Shown: one piece after another, positions 19,406-27,314 of the stretch
Numbering within the stretch: position 1 is the stretch's first letter
Layout: each line of letters begins with the position of its first letter
Assembly: GCF_017815135.1 (NCBI RefSeq)
Contig: NZ_JAGJCF010000007.1
Coordinates: 208,460 to 272,459, forward strand
Length of the DNA: 64,000 nt
Direction: 5' to 3'
DNA from: Jiella mangrovi
GTDB lineage: Bacteria > Pseudomonadota > Alphaproteobacteria > Rhizobiales > Rhizobiaceae
Notes under the pieces: model-generated
Database searches by the model: none
What the model was told of the DNA's origin: nothing
Seen by the model: only the letters and a program-made list of their open reading frames with translations
Made by a program: the position numbers and the translations under genes

Positions 19406-20989
19406 ATGTCGCATGGAGGCACATTCGACCAGAAAGTCGTCGCTCCGCGCTCGAAGTTCTATCAAGGCCCCTTCGGGCGCATCTGCGCCGATCTGGAGCC
19501 CTGGTTTCCCCCTTCGGTCGATCGCAAAAGACCGGATGCCCTCGAAAGGCATCTTCTGACGATCGCCGAGGAGATGCTGGAGCAAGGTGACCTCACTCCC
19601 GAGACCATCGCTCAGGATCCCGGTCGCGTTCGGGAGCTCGAGCGTGTCTTCAGCAACTCTACGCCGGCCGGCTACACCTATTTCGGTCAGTTCATCGATC
19701 ACGACATCACCTTCGATCCCGCATCCAGCCTGATGCGGACGAACGATCCGGCAGGATTGCTGAATCACAGGACGCCCCGTTTCGATCTCGACAACCTCTA
19801 TGGCCGCGGGCCGGACGACAGCCCCTATCTCTACGACCGAAAGGACGTCTGGCACGATCAGGACGGCAAGGAGGTCGTCGACAAGTTCCTGATCGGCAAG
19901 GTGACTGGCACCGCACTCCCCGATCTGCCGAGGAACGCCCAAGGGCGCGCTCTCATCGGAGACATGCGCAATGACGAGAACGCCATGGTTTCGTCGTTGC
20001 AAGTCGCGTTCCTGCTCGCCCACAACGCGCTTGCGGAGCGGGCGCGAGCGAACGGGCCGGGGGATACTTTCGGCGCAGCGCGCAGGGTCTTGCGCTGGCT
20101 ATATCAGTGGATCGTCTGGCACGACTTCCTCAAGCGGATCACCCGGGAAGACATCCGGGCGACGGCGCTGGAAGAGAAGCTGTTCGGTTCCGCCGGAAAG
20201 GCCATCGAGCTCGGGCTCGATCACGTCTACAAGTGGAAGGAGATGCCCTTCATACCCGTCGAGTTCGCCGTGGCGGCCTATCGCTTCGGCCATTCCATGG
20301 TTCGCAACAGCTACCAGACCAATCAGCCGTTCCGAGGCGCCGGAAATTTTGCACCGATCTTCGACAGGTCGGGCGATCCTGACGATCCGGCAACGCGTTT
20401 CGACCTCAGCGGTTTCCGTGAGATGCAGGCTCACAATGTCATTCAGTGGGACTGGTTCTTGCCGATGCGCAGTTCCTTGCAGGGGCAGTTTCCCCAAATG
20501 GCACGCAAGATCGACAGCCGGATGGCCAATGCCCTCGCCTTCCTCCGCGAGAGCGGTCCGAAGATGAACATTCTCGCGTTCCGCAATCTCTTGCGGGGCA
20601 TCCGGTTCGAGCTGCCTTCCGGCACCAGCGTCGCCCGCAAGTTCGGCATAGATCCGATCGAGATCGACCCTGATCACGACGCCCTGTGGTTTTACATACT
20701 CAAAGAAGCGGAGATCAGGGAGAATGGCGAGCGGCTGGGGCCGCTCGGCTCCACGATCGTCTGCGCCGTGTTCGCGGGCCTCTTGAAAGGCGACGCGACC
20801 AGTTGGGTGAACACCGTGCCCGGCTGGCGACCCGAGACCGAACCGCTTTTGAGGAATGGCGAAGACAACCGGGATTCGGGCGCAGAATGGCAACTGTCTT
20901 CGATCATTCGCATCGGTGGCGCGCCGGTCGATGGCAACGACGTGGAAGCGTTGCGGAACGCACCAGGCGGCCTGGGGCGGACAGGATGA
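19406..20989 (+). CDS. Animal-type heme peroxidase
   Basis: Bacterial member of the animal (cyclooxygenase/myeloperoxidase) heme peroxidase superfamily, 527 residues. The distal signature is GQFIDHD with the distal histidine at H99, the catalytic arginine region is GDMRNDENAM near residue 186, and the proximal heme ligand is H296 in AYRFGHSMVRNSY. These predict H2O2-dependent oxidation of a small molecule or halide. No signal peptide is visible, so it is either cytosolic or secreted by a non-classical route. The ATG at 19406 is preceded by GGGAGG. Close homologs in bacteria have few assigned substrates; role here unknown. Confidence 0.9.
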   Translation: MSHGGTFDQKVVAPRSKFYQGPFGRICADLEPWFPPSVDRKRPDALERHLLTIAEEMLEQGDLTPETIAQDPGRVRELERVFSNSTPAGYTYFGQFIDHDITFDPASSLMRTNDPAGLLNHRTPRFDLDNLYGRGPDDSPYLYDRKDVWHDQDGKEVVDKFLIGKVTGTALPDLPRNAQGRALIGDMRNDENAMVSSLQVAFLLAHNALAERARANGPGDTFGAARRVLRWLYQWIVWHDFLKRITREDIRATALEEKLFGSAGKAIELGLDHVYKWKEMPFIPVEFAVAAYRFGHSMVRNSYQTNQPFRGAGNFAPIFDRSGDPDDPATRFDLSGFREMQAHNVIQWDWFLPMRSSLQGQFPQMARKIDSRMANALAFLRESGPKMNILAFRNLLRGIRFELPSGTSVARKFGIDPIEIDPDHDALWFYILKEAEIRENGERLGPLGSTIVCAVFAGLLKGDATSWVNTVPGWRPETEPLLRNGEDNRDSGAEWQLSSIIRIGGAPVDGNDVEALRNAPGGLGRTG

Positions 20990-21031
20990 GAAGGCGCCTT
21001 GCCCGAAGCTGACGAAAATTTCGGCAGCCCC

Positions 21032-21060
21032 TTGTCTTGCCCGATTCGCAGCGCCATACT
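21032..21060 (+). promoter_or_regulatory. Promoter for the small transcription unit at 21.1 kb
   Basis: TTGTCT (21032-21037) and CATACT (21055-21060) with a 17-bp spacer, each matching the sigma-70-type consensus at four of six positions, place a start site near 21067, about 30 nt before the small open frame. Confidence 0.5.
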
Positions 21061-21081
21061 CTTCTCATGTTCAACGAAGCG

Positions 21082-21095
21082 AAAGGAGGTGATCC
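21082..21095 (+). promoter_or_regulatory. 14-nt perfect Shine-Dalgarno
   Basis: AAAGGAGGTGATCC is complementary to the entire conserved 3' tail of 16S rRNA (GGATCACCTCCTTT), ending one base before the ATG at 21097. Ordinary genes here pair over only 4-6 nt. A downstream TGGATC (21123-21128), inside the coding frame, could pair with GATCCA (21091-21096) and sequester this site. Confidence 0.75.
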
Positions 21096-21096
21096 A

Positions 21097-21174
21097 ATGT
21101 CGAGTGATTGTCTGAAGCCGGCTGGATCTTTGATTCTCGGTGGTTCGACGGAGCAGCCTCCTCGCTTCGCCTGA
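21097..21174 (+). CDS. 25-residue small protein or leader peptide
   Basis: I do not recognise the product. The frame encodes MSSDCLKPAGSLILGGST and ends EQPPRFA before TGA. Support for it being real is positional: a promoter 40-65 nt upstream, a perfect 14-nt ribosome site, and a strong terminator 55 nt after the stop, with no other gene in the transcript of about 200 nt. The peptide has no signal or membrane segment. Alternatives are a regulatory RNA that binds the 16S anti-Shine-Dalgarno, or a decoy that captures ribosomes; the peptide itself may be unimportant. Confidence 0.55.
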   Translation: MSSDCLKPAGSLILGGSTEQPPRFA

Positions 21175-21228
21175 GAATTGCAGATGCCGCGATGGTCTCT
21201 GACGACCGCCGGCCGACGCCTATCACGG

Positions 21229-21267
21229 GGCCGCTTTCCTCATCGGGGAAAGCGGCCTTTTGATTTT
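21229..21267 (+). terminator. Strong Rho-independent terminator
   Basis: GGCCGCTTTCC pairs perfectly with GGAAAGCGGCC (11 bp, 7-nt loop) and is followed by TTTTGATTTT. It ends the small transcript that starts near 21067. Confidence 0.85.
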
Positions 21268-21349
21268 GAAAAGGGCGGACAGCCGCTGGGTCCGTCCTCG
21301 CGCGAACAGCGCGCTCCCGCGAATGGGTGCTCCGGCGATTGAGCTACAG

Positions 21350-21703
21350 CATCGGCCCGAAAATCGGAATCGATTTTCGGAAAGCACGATGCGGTGATTC
21401 AAAAGGTTGGAGCGTCCTTTGTGCGTCCATTCGGACGCACGACAGTCTCGTCGAACGACGCATATCGGGTGCCTGACAGTCTGAGATTAGGCGTCCGCCT
21501 TTATCGCGCTCGTCATGCTCGGGCTCCGTCCCGAGCATCCAGTGCGCCGTTTAAGCTTCTGTTGTTTCGAACGTTTCTGGATTCTCGGGACGGGGCCCGA
21601 GAATGACGAAGCGTCGAATGACGCGCCTTCTCGATCAAGTCGTGGCCGGCCCTCGAGGATCGTGCCGTGCACTGTGGCGTCCATTCGGACGCACGGCGCT
21701 GTA
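21350..21703 (+). repeat. Dispersed palindromic repeat, copy 2
   Basis: The same modular element as at 8219 and 26036. The 5' hairpin is perfect here (CCGAAAATCG / CGATTTTCGG, 21357-21380). The inverted 31-bp arms are at 21511-21541 and 21578-21608. The ends read GCTACAGC and GCTGTAGC, a short terminal inverted repeat that the other copies do not keep. It lies directly after the small transcription unit and before the PRC-barrel gene terminator. Confidence 0.85.
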
Positions 21704-21792
21704 GCCGATCTTGCTTTCGGACGGTCGCTCCCCATCGTCGGATCGACGCTGCCGGCGTGGCCGATCCCTGCCGCGTGATGGCCAATGACGAA

Positions 21793-21823
21793 CGGCCCGC
21801 CCCGAAACGTTCGAGGCGGGCCG
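21793..21823 (-). terminator. Hairpin after the PRC-barrel gene
   Basis: CGGCCCGCC and GGCGGGCCG form a perfect 9-bp stem with a 13-nt loop, about 60 nt beyond the stop at 21883. No T-tract follows. Confidence 0.5.
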
Positions 21824-21882
21824 ATGTCGGCAGATGTGCGACGAGCCCTTTCGAGCGGGCCCGCCGGTCTCGTCTCGAGCGA

Positions 21883-22797
21883 TCAGTTCGCGGGAGCCGT
21901 ATCGCCGCTCGCGGGCTGCGACGCGTCGCCGGAGGCCGGATCGGTCGAGGCCTCGCCGCTCTCGCTGTCTTCGCCCTCGCTCTCGGGCTCGCCATAGGCC
22001 GGCGCCTGCTCGAGCTGCTCACGCGAGACGTTGAGGACGATGCGATCGGGCAGATTGTCCTCGCCGACGACAGGCTCCTGGGGCTCGGCGGTCGCCTCGG
22101 GGGCAGGGGCCGCTTCGCCGCCCGCCGTCCCCCCGGCCATGCCGGTGCCGCCCGTCGTGCCGCCGGCCGTTCCCGTACCGCCGGCCATGCCGGTTCCGCC
22201 GGAACCCGCCGCAGCGCTCGCGGCCGCGTTGGCTTCTTCTTCGGTCTTGAGGCCCTCGGTCTTGCCCGGGCCGAACTCGAGCGCGCTCATCGAAACGGCG
22301 ACGTCCTTCTCGCCGATGCCAAGGAACCCGCCGACGCCGACCAGAACGGCCATCAGCTTGCCGTCTTCCGACACGAGGACGTCGGTGATCTCGCCGATGC
22401 TCTCGCCCTGGGTGTCGTAGACGTCCTTGCCTTCGAGGTCGCTGGCGCGCCAGGCGCCGGAGGGCGGCATGGTGACGAACGGCCCGCTATCGGCCGTCTG
22501 CGACGACGACGTGTCAGCCGGAGCTGTGCTGTCCGCACTGTCTGATTCCATGGAATCGGCCGAACCGGCATCGGACGATCCGCTCGACGCGCCGGAATCC
22601 ATCGTGCCGGAATCCGTCGACGTGCCGCTGTCGCCCGAATTGGCAGCGTCCGGCGTGGACGAGCCGGTATCGGTCGAGTCGCTCGCCGCCGGCGGCGTCG
22701 AGCCGTCCGTCGGGGCGGTCGAACCCGAATCCTGGGCATATGCGCTGAGCGGCAGCGCGACGCTGGCGAAAAGGGCGATGATCGTTGCTTTACGCAT
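21883..22797 (-). CDS. Exported PRC-barrel domain protein with low-complexity flanks
   Basis: Secreted protein of 304 residues: a signal peptide (MRKATIIALFASVALPLSAYA), an acidic Ser/Asp/Thr-rich segment to about residue 110, a PRC-barrel-like domain (GAWRASDLEGKDVYDTQGE, then SIGEITDVLVSEDGKLMAVLVGVGGFLGIGEKDVAV), a Gly/Thr/Ala repeat segment (GGTGMAGGTGTAGG), a short segment with NLPDRIVLNVSREQLEQAPAY, and an acidic Ser-rich tail. Similar rhizobial proteins are envelope or stress-associated with unknown function. The ATG at 22797 has GGGAG upstream; an earlier frame start would put 28 residues before the signal. The low-complexity flanks suggest a flexible extracytoplasmic protein. Confidence 0.85.
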   Translation of the reverse strand: MRKATIIALFASVALPLSAYAQDSGSTAPTDGSTPPAASDSTDTGSSTPDAANSGDSGTSTDSGTMDSGASSGSSDAGSADSMESDSADSTAPADTSSSQTADSGPFVTMPPSGAWRASDLEGKDVYDTQGESIGEITDVLVSEDGKLMAVLVGVGGFLGIGEKDVAVSMSALEFGPGKTEGLKTEEEANAAASAAAGSGGTGMAGGTGTAGGTTGGTGMAGGTAGGEAAPAPEATAEPQEPVVGEDNLPDRIVLNVSREQLEQAPAYGEPESEGEDSESGEASTDPASGDASQPASGDTAPAN

Positions 22798-23197
22798 GGT
22801 TGGGGTCTCCCGATTGATGTCGGGGACAGAATTGATGGGCGGCTGGGGCGTTCCCTCACGGATTGTCCAACCTGTATTCATCGGTGATCATCAAACGCCC
22901 GATTCAATCGCGGCAAGGCCAGTGGCGAAGCCCTTCGCATCTGCGAGAGAGCCCTCAAAACATTGCCGTTTTGTCATGTTGCATGGCAAAGCACCGGGCT
23001 CTGCCGGCCGGCCGGCTTCGCCTGTGTCCATCGGTAGAGATAATTAAGTCGTGGCTAACGATATCGACTGACGCAGGTCTGGAACCACCGCCTCGCCTGC
23101 AGGGCACAATCCTCTCCATGCGCCGCCAAGGCGCTGACGCCATGTGTCCCGCAGGGTCGCCCGAACGCTCCGATCTCCTATCGACGGGCTCTCTGGC
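22798..23197. other. Intergenic region without a supported gene
   Basis: This gap lies between the starts and ends of two minus-strand genes and should hold the promoter of the PRC-barrel gene. I see no convincing coding frame, RNA or clear palindrome in it. Confidence 0.4.
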
Positions 23198-24013
23198 TTA
23201 CGCTTCCTCGTCGCTGCGCAGGAAGGCCACGTGCCGATCGACGGAGCGCCGGAGCACTGCACGCCCATCCGATGCGATGACGCGGTCCCAGAAGGCGCCG
23301 TAGACGGCATCGAAGCCGACACCCTCAAGCGCGGCCGCAATCCGGCCGACGGCCGCTTCGCCGAGCGGAACGAAATTCGGATAGCCGCGCATGAAGCCAA
23401 GCCCGTCGCAGCCCGGCGTCACATGAAGAATGTCGCCCGACAGGAGCGCGCCCCTTCCCTCATGGGCCATGGGCAGATGCATCACCGTGCCGCCGGCAAA
23501 ATGGCCGCCGCAGCGGATCAGCGTGGCACCGGGCAGGAGATCGAAGCGGTCCCCCTCCCAGGTGCGCACGTGCTCGCCCAGGTTCATCACCCAGTCGCGA
23601 TCGCGCGCATGGACATGGACCGGGACATCGAAGGCCGCCGACCATTCCGCCATGGTCGAGTAAAAATGCGGGTGAGAAATCACGATCGCGGCAAGCCCTC
23701 CAAGGCCCCGGACGATCTCGACGAGCGCCCGGTCGATCAGCGGTATCATGTCCCACAGGACGTTGCCTGCAGGCGTTCTGACGAGAAGCGCGCGCTGGCC
23801 GATGGCAAAGTGCGGCGTCATGCCGAGGCCGAGAAATTCGCCGTCATAGGCGGCGATCGCCCGGTGCGTCCGCCGCATCGTCTCGAAACTCACCCAGCCC
23901 TGGCCCGACGGCGGCACGAACTGGCGCTCGTCCTGACAGATCGGGCAGGCCGCGGGCGGCGTCGGCGAGGACGGAAATTGCGTGCCGCAGGCGGTGCAGA
24001 GATAGGAGGTCAT
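23198..24013 (-). CDS. MBL-fold protein with zinc ribbon and atypical metal motif
   Basis: Cytosolic protein of 271 residues with two parts: an N-terminal zinc ribbon or rubredoxin-like knuckle, Cys-TA-Cys (CTAC) and Cys-PI-Cys (CPIC), followed by a metallo-beta-lactamase fold. The expected HxHxDH is replaced by SHPHFYSTMAEW, which keeps the first two histidines but lacks the Asp-His pair; later elements GGHFAGGTVMHL and LSGDILHVTPG resemble the remaining ligands. This is a recognisable subfamily, so the change is not a random mutation. I chose ATG 24013; a TTG at 24043 would add ten residues. It is divergent from the DUF2946 gene over 78 bp. Confidence 0.85.
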   Translation of the reverse strand: MTSYLCTACGTQFPSSPTPPAACPICQDERQFVPPSGQGWVSFETMRRTHRAIAAYDGEFLGLGMTPHFAIGQRALLVRTPAGNVLWDMIPLIDRALVEIVRGLGGLAAIVISHPHFYSTMAEWSAAFDVPVHVHARDRDWVMNLGEHVRTWEGDRFDLLPGATLIRCGGHFAGGTVMHLPMAHEGRGALLSGDILHVTPGCDGLGFMRGYPNFVPLGEAAVGRIAAALEGVGFDAVYGAFWDRVIASDGRAVLRRSVDRHVAFLRSDEEA

Positions 24014-24091
24014 GAGGAATGCCCGGCGATTTCTGTGATGCAACGGTTTCGAAGGTGACAGCTCTGCGGCATTCTGGCATCGATCCTCGCC

Positions 24092-24487
24092 ATGCAGAAG
24101 CTGCGTGTGATCCTTGCGGACAGATCATCGGCGGCCGCGATCGCACTGATCGCGGCCTGTCTGATGATGTTCCAGACGATCGCCGGCAATGCCGCCGAGA
24201 TCGCCCGGGCGGGCGGAGGTGGCGGCTTCGTCATCTGTTCGGCCAGCCTCGACGGAGCGCTCGAGGGCGGCAGCCCGGGCCAGCGCTCCCGACAGCTTTG
24301 CGCCGAATGCTGCGCCGTCTGCCATCTGTCCCACGCGGTCGCTCTCACTCCCTCCGGCCGTTTCGTTGCTCTGGCGGTTCGCCCCATGGCGAGCCAGCCG
24401 GTCTCGTGGCCGTCGTCCCGCGCCCCGCCGCGTCCGGCGCCCCGCGCGCGCAGCACCCTGTCGCGCGGACCGCCCATTCTTTCCTGA
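24092..24487 (+). CDS. DUF2946-like exported small protein
   Basis: Protein of 131 residues with an N-terminal signal or anchor (AAAIALIAACLMMFQTIAGN) and a cysteine cluster CAECCAVCH near residue 70, followed by a Pro/Arg-rich tail. The layout matches DUF2946-type proteins, which often sit next to TonB receptors, PepSY proteins or copper genes; a metal-related role is inferred. It precedes a PepSY-TM protein by 63 nt on the same strand and probably forms an operon with it. The family call is by layout rather than a strong motif. Confidence 0.65.
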   Translation: MQKLRVILADRSSAAAIALIAACLMMFQTIAGNAAEIARAGGGGGFVICSASLDGALEGGSPGQRSRQLCAECCAVCHLSHAVALTPSGRFVALAVRPMASQPVSWPSSRAPPRPAPRARSTLSRGPPILS

Positions 24488-24550
24488 CGCTTCCCGCCCC
24501 CGGCCGCAGCGCCGGCGGGGCATCCCCTCTCTCTCGTCAGGAAATCATAC

Positions 24551-25939
24551 ATGTGCGAAACCACCTTCGGGCGGACGAATGACGGCGTTGCCGCGCGTCC
24601 TGCCTTCGATCTTTATCGCGCCGTCTGGCGCTGGCACTTTTATGCCGGGCTGCTCGTCCTGCCCTTCATGATCTCGCTCGCCATCACCGGCGGGCTCTAC
24701 CTTTTCAAGGATACGCTCGATCCGTTGCTCCAGCCGGATCTGAAACAGGTCGAAGTCGTCGCCGGGGCAAAGCCCGTGCCGGTCTCCCAGATGATCACGG
24801 CCGCCCTCGAGGCGGTGCCCGGAACGACGGTGAAAGTCACCGACCCCGAAACGCCGGACGCCTCGGCCGAGATCACGGTGGCGACGGCCGATCGCGGCAA
24901 GCGCGCCGTCTATGTCGATCCCTATAGCGGCAAAGTGCTCGGCGATCTTCCCGATCGCGGCACCATCATGTGGACGATCCGCACGCTCCACAGCCTCAAA
25001 TATTTCGGCCCCTATGCCCGCGCCCTGATCGAGATCGCCGGCGGCTGGTCGATCCTGCTCGTGGGAACGGGTATCTATCTGTGGTGGCCACGGGGCCGCA
25101 CCCGGGGCCAGGCCGGCGGCGTCGTCACCCTGCGCGGCACGCCGAAGAGCCGGATGTTCTGGCGCGACCTCCACGCCGTCACCGGCCTCTTCGTCGGCGG
25201 CTTCATCGTCTTTCTGGCGATGACCGGCATGCCCTGGTCGGGCGTGTGGGGCGGCAAGGTCAACGAATGGGCCAACGGCACGAATTTCGGCTATCCCTCC
25301 GGCGTGCGCGTCGACGTGCCGATGTCAGACGCCAGGCTCGCCGAGACCGGACCGACGACCTGGTCGCTGGAACAGGCGGAGCTTCCCCTGTCGAGGGCGC
25401 CGGACGGCGGCGAGCGAAAGCCGATCGGCGTCGATCGGGCCATCGCGATCGTCGAGGGGCTCGGCCTTCATCGCGGCTATGCGCTCGCTCTGCCGACGAC
25501 ACCGACCGGCGTCTATTCAGCCTCGGTCTATCCGGACGATCTTTCCGAGCAGCGCGTCGTCCATCTCGACCAGTATTCCGGCAAGCCGCTCGTCGACATG
25601 AGCTATGGCGACTACGGCCCCGCGGGAAAGGCGCTGGAATGGGGCATCAACACCCATATGGGTCAGGAATACGGCCTCGCGAACAAGCTGATCCTCGCCG
25701 CCGCCTGCCTCGCCATCGTGGTGCTGGCGGTCTCGGCCGCCGTAATGTGGTGGAAGCGCCGGCCGAAGGGCTCTCTCGGCGTGCCGCCGCTGCCGGAGGA
25801 TCGACGGGTGTTTCGCGGGCTGATCGCCATCCTCGCCATCGGCGGCATCGTCTTTCCGCTGGTCGGCCTGTCGCTGATCATCATGCTGGCGCTCGATTTC
25901 GCCGGCACGCGGCTGACGCGGAAGATGCGCGCAGCCTGA
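24551..25939 (+). CDS. PepSY-associated transmembrane protein
   Basis: Inner-membrane protein of 462 residues with the PepSY-TM architecture. Helix 1 (WHFYAGLLVLPFMISLAITGG) follows the hallmark RAVWRWHFY; a periplasmic PepSY-like domain contains RAVYVDPYSGKVLGDL; helix 2 follows with IAGGWSILLVGTGIYLWWPR; the third with VGGFIVFLAMTGMPWS; a second PepSY-like domain (VVHLDQYSGKPLVDM) and a C-terminal pair of helices complete it. Members are implicated in iron-siderophore reduction or uptake and are often near TonB receptors. The start context CAGGAAATCATAC-ATG is acceptable. The DUF2946 gene upstream supports a metal-homeostasis role (inference). Confidence 0.9.
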   Translation: MCETTFGRTNDGVAARPAFDLYRAVWRWHFYAGLLVLPFMISLAITGGLYLFKDTLDPLLQPDLKQVEVVAGAKPVPVSQMITAALEAVPGTTVKVTDPETPDASAEITVATADRGKRAVYVDPYSGKVLGDLPDRGTIMWTIRTLHSLKYFGPYARALIEIAGGWSILLVGTGIYLWWPRGRTRGQAGGVVTLRGTPKSRMFWRDLHAVTGLFVGGFIVFLAMTGMPWSGVWGGKVNEWANGTNFGYPSGVRVDVPMSDARLAETGPTTWSLEQAELPLSRAPDGGERKPIGVDRAIAIVEGLGLHRGYALALPTTPTGVYSASVYPDDLSEQRVVHLDQYSGKPLVDMSYGDYGPAGKALEWGINTHMGQEYGLANKLILAAACLAIVVLAVSAAVMWWKRRPKGSLGVPPLPEDRRVFRGLIAILAIGGIVFPLVGLSLIIMLALDFAGTRLTRKMRAA

Positions 25940-26035
25940 AACATATCGGCGGACCCGGCCGGCACGAAAGTGTCCGCCGGGACGGGAACGACGGTGACGC
26001 CGCGATCGGTGATGGCGGCGTCATTGGCCTTGCAA

Positions 26036-26390
26036 CATCGGCCCGAAGATCGGAATCGATCTTCGGAACGCACGATATGTCGATTCAAACAATCGGCGCG
26101 CCCATTCTGCGTCCTGTCAGTGTCCACGACAGTCCCGTCGGACGGCGCATATCGAGTGCCTGACGGTCTGAGATCAGGCGTTTGCTTTTATCGCGCTCGT
26201 CATGCTCGGGCCCCGTCCCGAGCATCCAGTGCACCGGTTAAGCTTCTGTTGTGTCGAACGTTTCTGGATTTTCGGGACGGGGCCCGAGAATGACGAAGCG
26301 TCGAATGATGCGCCTTCTCGATCAAGTCGTGGCCGGCCCTCGAGGATCGTGTCGTGCTCCGGGGCGTCCTGCAGGACGCAGGGCGCTCTA
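26036..26390 (+). repeat. Dispersed palindromic repeat, copy 3
   Basis: Third copy. The 5' hairpin is CCGAAGATCG / CGATCTTCGG (26043-26066): relative to copy 2, one base pair has changed from A-T to G-C on both strands, a compensatory substitution that preserves pairing. The 31-bp inverted arms are at 26198-26228 and 26265-26295. The middle part is more diverged than in copies 1 and 2. Confidence 0.85.
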
Positions 26391-26410
26391 AGATCGGCCG
26401 AAGGCGCGGG

Positions 26411-27019
26411 TCACACGCGTCTGCATGCCGTCGCGAAATCGAGGCGGGGCGAGCGGTCGAACAGCGCCTCGGGGCGGCCATAGCCGATATTGACGATGAA
26501 GTTCGGCTGCCACCCGCTCTCGGCCAGAAACGCCTCGCGCACCGCATCGGGCGTGAAGCCGGACATGGCGCCGACATCGAGACCCATCGCCCGTGCCGCG
26601 AGCATCAGATAGGCGCCCTGCAGCGAGCCGTTGCGCAACGCGGTTTCGGCGGCAAATTCCGGGCTGCTGACGAACCAGGACTTGGCGTCGGCATGGGGGA
26701 AGAGTTCCGGCAGGTGATCGTGGAACTGGGGGTCGTGGGCGATGATCACCGTCAATGGGGCGGTCCGCGTCTTCTCGCGGTTGCCCGAGGAAAGACAGGG
26801 CAAGAGCCGCTCTTTCGCCTCGGGACTTTCGACGAAGACGAAACGGGCCGGCGAGCAATTAGCCGAGGTCGGCCCCATGCGTACGGCCGCATAGAGGCGT
26901 TCGACGGTGCCCTCGGGTAGCGGCCGGTCCTGCCATTCGAAATGGGTCCGGGCCTTGGTGAGAATCTGGTCGAGCGACGTCTCGGCCGATGTCTCCGGGA
27001 AGTTTCTGTCGACTGTCAT
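26411..27019 (-). CDS. rutE: RutE-like nitroreductase (malonic semialdehyde reductase type)
   Basis: FMN-dependent oxidoreductase of 202 residues in the nitroreductase superfamily. The similarity to RutE is clear in segments such as MGPTSANCSPARFVFV, SSGNREKTRTAP, ELFPHADAKSWF and LDVGAMSGF, the places where FMN and substrate bind. RutE reduces malonic semialdehyde to 3-hydroxypropionate in the Rut pyrimidine catabolic pathway; no other rut gene is present here, so it may serve general detoxification of malonic semialdehyde or related aldehydes. The ATG at 27019 has GGAGG about 12 nt upstream. It lies just after repeat copy 3. Confidence 0.88.
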   Translation of the reverse strand: MTVDRNFPETSAETSLDQILTKARTHFEWQDRPLPEGTVERLYAAVRMGPTSANCSPARFVFVESPEAKERLLPCLSSGNREKTRTAPLTVIIAHDPQFHDHLPELFPHADAKSWFVSSPEFAAETALRNGSLQGAYLMLAARAMGLDVGAMSGFTPDAVREAFLAESGWQPNFIVNIGYGRPEALFDRSPRLDFATACRRV

Positions 27020-27314
27020 TCAGAAAAGTCCTCCGCCGGCGCGAGCATGGCCTGGCCATCTGACCGCATTCATCATCATCTTGCTCTCCATGGGGGAACG
27101 ACGGGCCATGGCGTCACGCGCCACCGGCCGGTTGCCGGGCGATCTTTATTCGAAGCTTCTCCCATTGCAATATGCAGAGCTGACTAAAAATTAGCCGTCT
27201 TACTATCCCAGATTGTGCAAATGCAGGTAAAAGCGGCAGCGGCGAGCGGACGGTATCCTCAATGCTCAACAGGCCAAGGCCCACGGTAACGCCGCCGACG
27301 GCCGCCCTGCCGTC

